Shown in pieces: positions 60,290-64,000 of a stretch of DNA of 64,000 nucleotides. The notes below the pieces were generated by a model that did not search any database, was not told where the DNA came from, and saw only the letters and a list, made by a program, of their open reading frames with translations. The DNA comes from Coriaria nepalensis (Eukaryota; Streptophyta; Magnoliopsida; Cucurbitales; Coriariaceae), in NCBI GenBank assembly GCA_027186245.1, contig CP114485.1, positions 992,001 to 1,056,000 of the forward strand. Reading direction: 5' to 3'. Both the position numbers and the translations under genes were made by a program. Numbering within the stretch: the first letter of the stretch is position 1; each line of letters opens with the position of its first letter.

Positions 60290-60293
<4 letters not shown>

Positions 60294-60603
60294 TGTTTTG
60301 CATTAGTCGAAGGAGCTACTGTCTTAATCTTTTGTAGCTCAATCTAGTATTGCCACCTGACGAATCGAATTGTGCCAGTTTTGCATGAGAAAGTTACGTA
60401 AAGGATATAAAATATTTACACTTTTTCCGACGCAAACAAAAGGGCGGGTTTTAGGTTTTAGTTTAGTGCATGCATTTTTTGGTCTTTAACATGACTTAGA
60501 AGGTTGTCCAAATGAATTATTAGGTAACAGTAATTTTTTTAGTTTAATTTAAATTTATTATATAATAATATTATTCGGCTCCATACCCAAATACAAGCAG
60601 AAG

Positions 60604-60606
<3 letters not shown>

Positions 60607-60643
<37 letters not shown>
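60607..60643. repeat. Poly(A) run, about 37 bases
   Basis: The longest homopolymer in the window. No gene body precedes it that would make it a retrogene tail. Confidence 0.9.
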
Positions 60644-60646
<3 letters not shown>

Positions 60647-61621
60647 CTAATATTCTTGATGGCAAGTATGGTGCACAGGAGGGACTCACTGACTGACTGA
60701 CTACTACTGTATATACACATAGATTATAGATTGCTTATATGACTCACTCATCATTAATGGAAGAGTTGTTTTTATCTGCTTATTACTGTTAGTGTTATCA
60801 TTATTCATATTTTAATCTATCTTTTGTACTCTAATCCTTTAGGGTTTGGCTTCTGGCCACTTTATTATGATAAAAAAGGACTCTTTGGCTTTTCAAATGG
60901 AGAAGAAGGATTCTAAGAACAATACAACGTGTGAAAATTGTTAGCTTTTTAATGGAGTAATTAATAATATATGTATTATTTTTAGACTTTGATAAATAAA
61001 AATATATTATATTATATTATATTTATTTAATTTTTTTAAATAATATAATTTTACTTATGAATATAATTCATACGATAATTTATCATTTTTAACACTGTGT
61101 GTGAAACCTGTGTTTTTTTTTTTTTTTTTTCTCTCTATTAAAATGAAGAAAATAAGAAGGGTGAGCTTTGGGCCAACTACTCTAATCCAGACCTCTCTCT
61201 CCTTTTGGGCCAAGCCCAGTCCAAAAAACAAAATCTGGCCTTATACAGCCCTGCCAGACTCTCCCTGTACGTCGTTCGTATACATCATCTTCTCACATAC
61301 TATATGTTCAATAATGTTGTTCTTTCGGCCTCTACGTCCAATAGTATTTCTACACACTTCTGGACGATGTTGATCTCTCTGTCTTCACAAGCTTGTGCTT
61401 TTGTAAGATTTTGTGTGGTACAAAAATTTATCCATATTTTTGGTGGAGAAGGGAAAAGCCCAAAACACAACCACAAAATGACCCGTTAGGACAAATGTTC
61501 ATTGCAGTATCTGATTGCCGCGTGTCATCGAGGCAATCTTAATTCTGTGGCCATCAAAGAATTCCAAAAAACCAATCTCTATGATAATTCAATGCTATAC
61601 ACTCACCTGTTGTCACTCATC

Positions 61622-61627
61622 TATAAA
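61622..61627 (+). promoter_or_regulatory. Probable TATA box of the Rubisco activase gene
   Basis: TATAAA in the context CATCTATAAAGTT, 114 bases before the start codon, which would put transcription start roughly 80 bases upstream of the ATG. A GATAA sequence (about 61582) upstream could be part of an I-box-like light element. Position and context only. Confidence 0.55.
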
Positions 61628-61735
61628 GTTCGATCCTTCTTCATTCAACTTGCTTGCAGTTTAGCTCTAACTTCCACTCTCTGCTAAATCTCCCCTAAGC
61701 AACATTTCTTGCAACATTTCTTCATCGACCGACCA

Positions 61736-63599
61736 ATGGCCGCCTCTCTCTCCACCATTGCAGCCGTTAACCGAGCACCGGTAAGAAGACTGTCTTTAGC
61801 ACATAAGACTATAAATAAGAAATGTTAAAATTGGTTACAACTTTGTGTTGTTATAATTTTTCAGCTAAGCTTAAATGGGTCGGGTAGTGGGGCCTCACTT
61901 CCGAGCTCTTCGTTCATGGGAAGCAGCTTGAAGAAAGTGATATCAAGAACACCAAATAATGTGAAGGTGTTGTCAGGTGGTTTGAAGGTGGTTGCTGCAG
62001 AGATCGACGAGTCGAAGCAAACGGATAAGGACAAGTGGAGAGGTCTAGCTTTTGACATTTCAGATGACCAACAAGACATCACAAGAGGGAAGGGAATGGT
62101 TGACTCACTTTTCCAAGCCCCATCTGGTACTGGAACTCACTATGCTGTCTTGAGCTCTTATGACTACATCAGTCAGGGTCTTCGCCAGTAAGCACCATAT
62201 TACAATTTTGGTTAGTTTGGATCATAAAGTGGTTTTTTCTTTTTTCTTTTTTAATGTTTTGATATGACTTGTTATTAAAGATACAATTTGGACAACAACA
62301 TGGATGGATTTTACATTGCTCCTGCTTTTATGGACAAGCTTGTTGTTCACATCACCAAGAACTTCATGTCTCTTCCTAACATCAAGGTTCCTCTCATTCT
62401 GGGTATTTGGGGAGGCAAAGGTCAAGGAAAATCTTTCCAATGCGAGCTTGTCTTTGCCAAGATGGGAATTAAGTAAGATTAGTTATTATAATTCCCTATG
62501 CTTAGTAGCACTAATCATCACCCTGTCCCTCCCCTGACATTTTTCTTTCACTACCAGCCCAATCATGATGAGTGCCGGAGAATTGGAAAGTGGAAACGCC
62601 GGGGAGCCAGCTAAGTTGATCAGACAAAGGTACAGGGAAGCAGCCGACATAATCCGCAAGGGAAAGATGTGCTGCCTCTTCATTAACGATCTAGATGCCG
62701 GAGCTGGTCGGCTAGGTGGGACCACGCAATACACGGTCAACAACCAAATGGTTAATGCTACACTCATGAACATTGCAGATAACCCAACCAACGTCCAACT
62801 TCCCGGAATGTACAACAAGGAAGAGAACCCCCGTGTACCGATCATTGTCACTGGTAACGACTTCTCCACCTTGTATGCTCCTCTCATTCGTGATGGACGT
62901 ATGGAAAAATTCTACTGGGCCCCGACCAGAGAAGACCGGATCGGTGTCTGCAAAGGAATCTTCAGAAGTGACAATGTCGCTGAGGAAGACATTGTTAAGA
63001 TTGTCGATGCTTTCCCTGGACAATCCATCGGTAAGTAAATTATACGTCTTGCTGTCTATTTGATAGATATATTTAACTAAGAAAATTTAAATTTGTTACA
63101 GATTTCTTTGGAGCAATTAGAGCGAGAGTGTATGATGATGAAGTGAGGAAGTGGGTATCCGGGGTTGGAATCGAGGGCATCGGGAAGAAGCTGGTCAATT
63201 CGAAAGAGGGCCCGCCTACATTTGACCAGCCGAGGATGACACTCGAGAAGCTTCTAGAATATGGAAACATGCTTGTTCAAGAGCAAGAGAATGTGAAGAG
63301 AGTGCAATTAGCTGACAAGTACTTGAACGAGGCTGCTCTTGGTGAAGCCAATGAAGATTCTATCAACCGAGGAACCTTCTATGGTAAAGAACCGGATCCT
63401 TCTTCATCCTAGATATTTGACGGATATTAATTTTAAGCTAATCCCAATTGTGATGATCATAAATTGTGTGGTTTTCGTATTAGGCCAAGGAGCCCAGCAG
63501 GTTCATGTTCCGGTGCCCGAAGGATGCACCGACCGGAATGCCAAGAACTTTGACCCAACTGCAAGAAGCGATGATGGAAGCTGTTTGTATTCATTTTAA
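61736..63599 (+). CDS. RCA: Rubisco activase, chloroplast (476 aa long form)
   Basis: Stromal AAA+ ATPase that removes inhibitory sugar phosphates from Rubisco. Six exons: 61736-61780, 61865-62187, 62281-62472, 62558-63030, 63102-63383, 63484-63599. The N-terminus is a transit peptide ([15 protein letters not shown] and onward). After it come Walker A (GGKGQGKS, 167-174) and Walker B ([14 protein letters not shown]). The last exon adds a tail of 38 residues with two cysteines (Cys453 and Cys472, EGCTDRNAK and DDGSCLYSF) matching the redox pair of the alpha form. If the last intron is kept, reading continues GKEPDPSSS to a stop at 63410-63412, giving a 448-residue beta-like form. The length matches Arabidopsis RCA alpha (474). 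Confidence 0.97.
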
Positions 63600-64000
63600 G
63601 TTTGTCTTTTTGAAGCATTAAGTGAAGCTTAGCTAGCCCATCAGTTAATCCTGATACAGGGTTAGCTGCTGCAATGTGCATTGAGCAAGAATATTTCTAC
63701 TTTTTAGCTTGTTTGCGAAGTGCTTGGTTATCCTGTAATTTCGTTTAATAATAATGATATCAATGCGCTGAACTTAAAATTGTTGATCTCTCAAGTTTGC
63801 CTACTCATACCTTGCAACTGAATGGTGCTACCAACTCCCAAGGGTGGTCGTCCGAATAATCAGACTCAAGATTTTAATTGAGATCCACCTCGATTTCTCG
63901 CGTTAGTCACGTTGGAAAATCAACAAAATTTCACCTGTAAATATCAAACTGATTAGTAGTCAGAAACTCTACAAAATTCAGTTTGAGTTGGGTTTTGGGT
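63600..64000. other. 3' UTR and downstream flank of Rubisco activase
   Basis: 401 bases to the window edge. AATAAT-like signals at about 63747 could direct polyadenylation. No ORF supported. Confidence 0.5.

Larger units (their letters stand above)
59242..61735. other. Divergent intergenic region between LBD and Rubisco activase genes
   Basis: About 2.5 kb. 59820-60300 is extremely AT-rich and includes a (TA)n array at about 60250-60289. A poly(A) run lies at 60607-60643 and a poly(T) run at 61111-61130. The right 300 bases form the activase promoter. No ORF here is supported. Confidence 0.55.

Noticed and set aside
1..64000. CRISPR arrays, operons, prophage or other prokaryotic systems
   Set aside because: All genes are plant nuclear genes with spliceosomal introns; repeats are microsatellites or transposon ends, with no spaced direct-repeat array.

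Overview
This is ordinary, gene-rich nuclear DNA from a eudicot plant. The evidence is many short exons with GT-AG introns, AT-rich intergenic DNA with long A/T homopolymers and (TA)n runs, and plant-specific families: Rubisco activase, a GNOM-type ARF-GEF, an LBD factor, an AHL protein, a clade A PP2C and a pectin-type methyltransferase. I cannot name the species. I assembled fifteen gene models; reading frame is kept across every proposed junction and the product lengths fit their families.

Layout, left to right. 0.6-4.4 kb (+): mitochondrial carrier, 7 exons. 5.1-7.8 kb (-): DA1-related UIM-LIM-peptidase, 11 exons. 11.0-12.9 kb (-): GDP-mannose pyrophosphorylase (CYT1/VTC1 type). 14.7-14.9 kb (-): small DUF7722-like protein. 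17.3-20.6 kb (+): RCC1-repeat protein, 11 exons. 21.1-24.3 kb (+): PMT10/11-type methyltransferase, 9 exons. 25.3-27.9 kb (-): HESO1-type terminal nucleotidyltransferase, 8 exons. 29.7-31.2 kb (-): AHG3/PP2CA-type phosphatase. 33.6-36.1 kb (-): tropinone-reductase-like SDR. 38.0-38.8 kb (-): SUPERMAN-like zinc finger repressor. 40.0-43.2 kb: a decayed FAR1-type Mutator-like transposon with long terminal inverted repeats. 44.0-49.1 kb (+): GNOM-type ARF-GEF. 51.6-52.6 kb (+): AHL15/19/20-like AT-hook protein. 53.8-58.2 kb (+): FGAM synthase (PUR4). 58.6-59.2 kb (-): class I LBD factor. 61.7-63.6 kb (+): Rubisco activase with both C-terminal isoforms readable.

The genes do not form one pathway; they are independent housekeeping and developmental genes. 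Their order carries information: DAR2-like, CYT1, PMT11-like, HESO1-like and RCA appear in the same order as I remember for the Arabidopsis At2g39830 to At2g39730 stretch, with other genes interposed. Several neighbours are convergent (carrier/DAR, PMT/HESO1, PUR4/LBD), and the transposon sits between the divergent zinc finger and GNOM genes.

I found no undescribed multi-gene system. The points most worth a second look are the FAR1-type MULE whose terminal repeats carry a leader, an ATG and a splice donor, ending close to the GNOM leader; the duplicated RNase H remnant in and beside the SDR gene; a Tourist-like MITE; the activase isoform switch; and a methionine in the GNOM Sec7 domain that predicts brefeldin A sensitivity.
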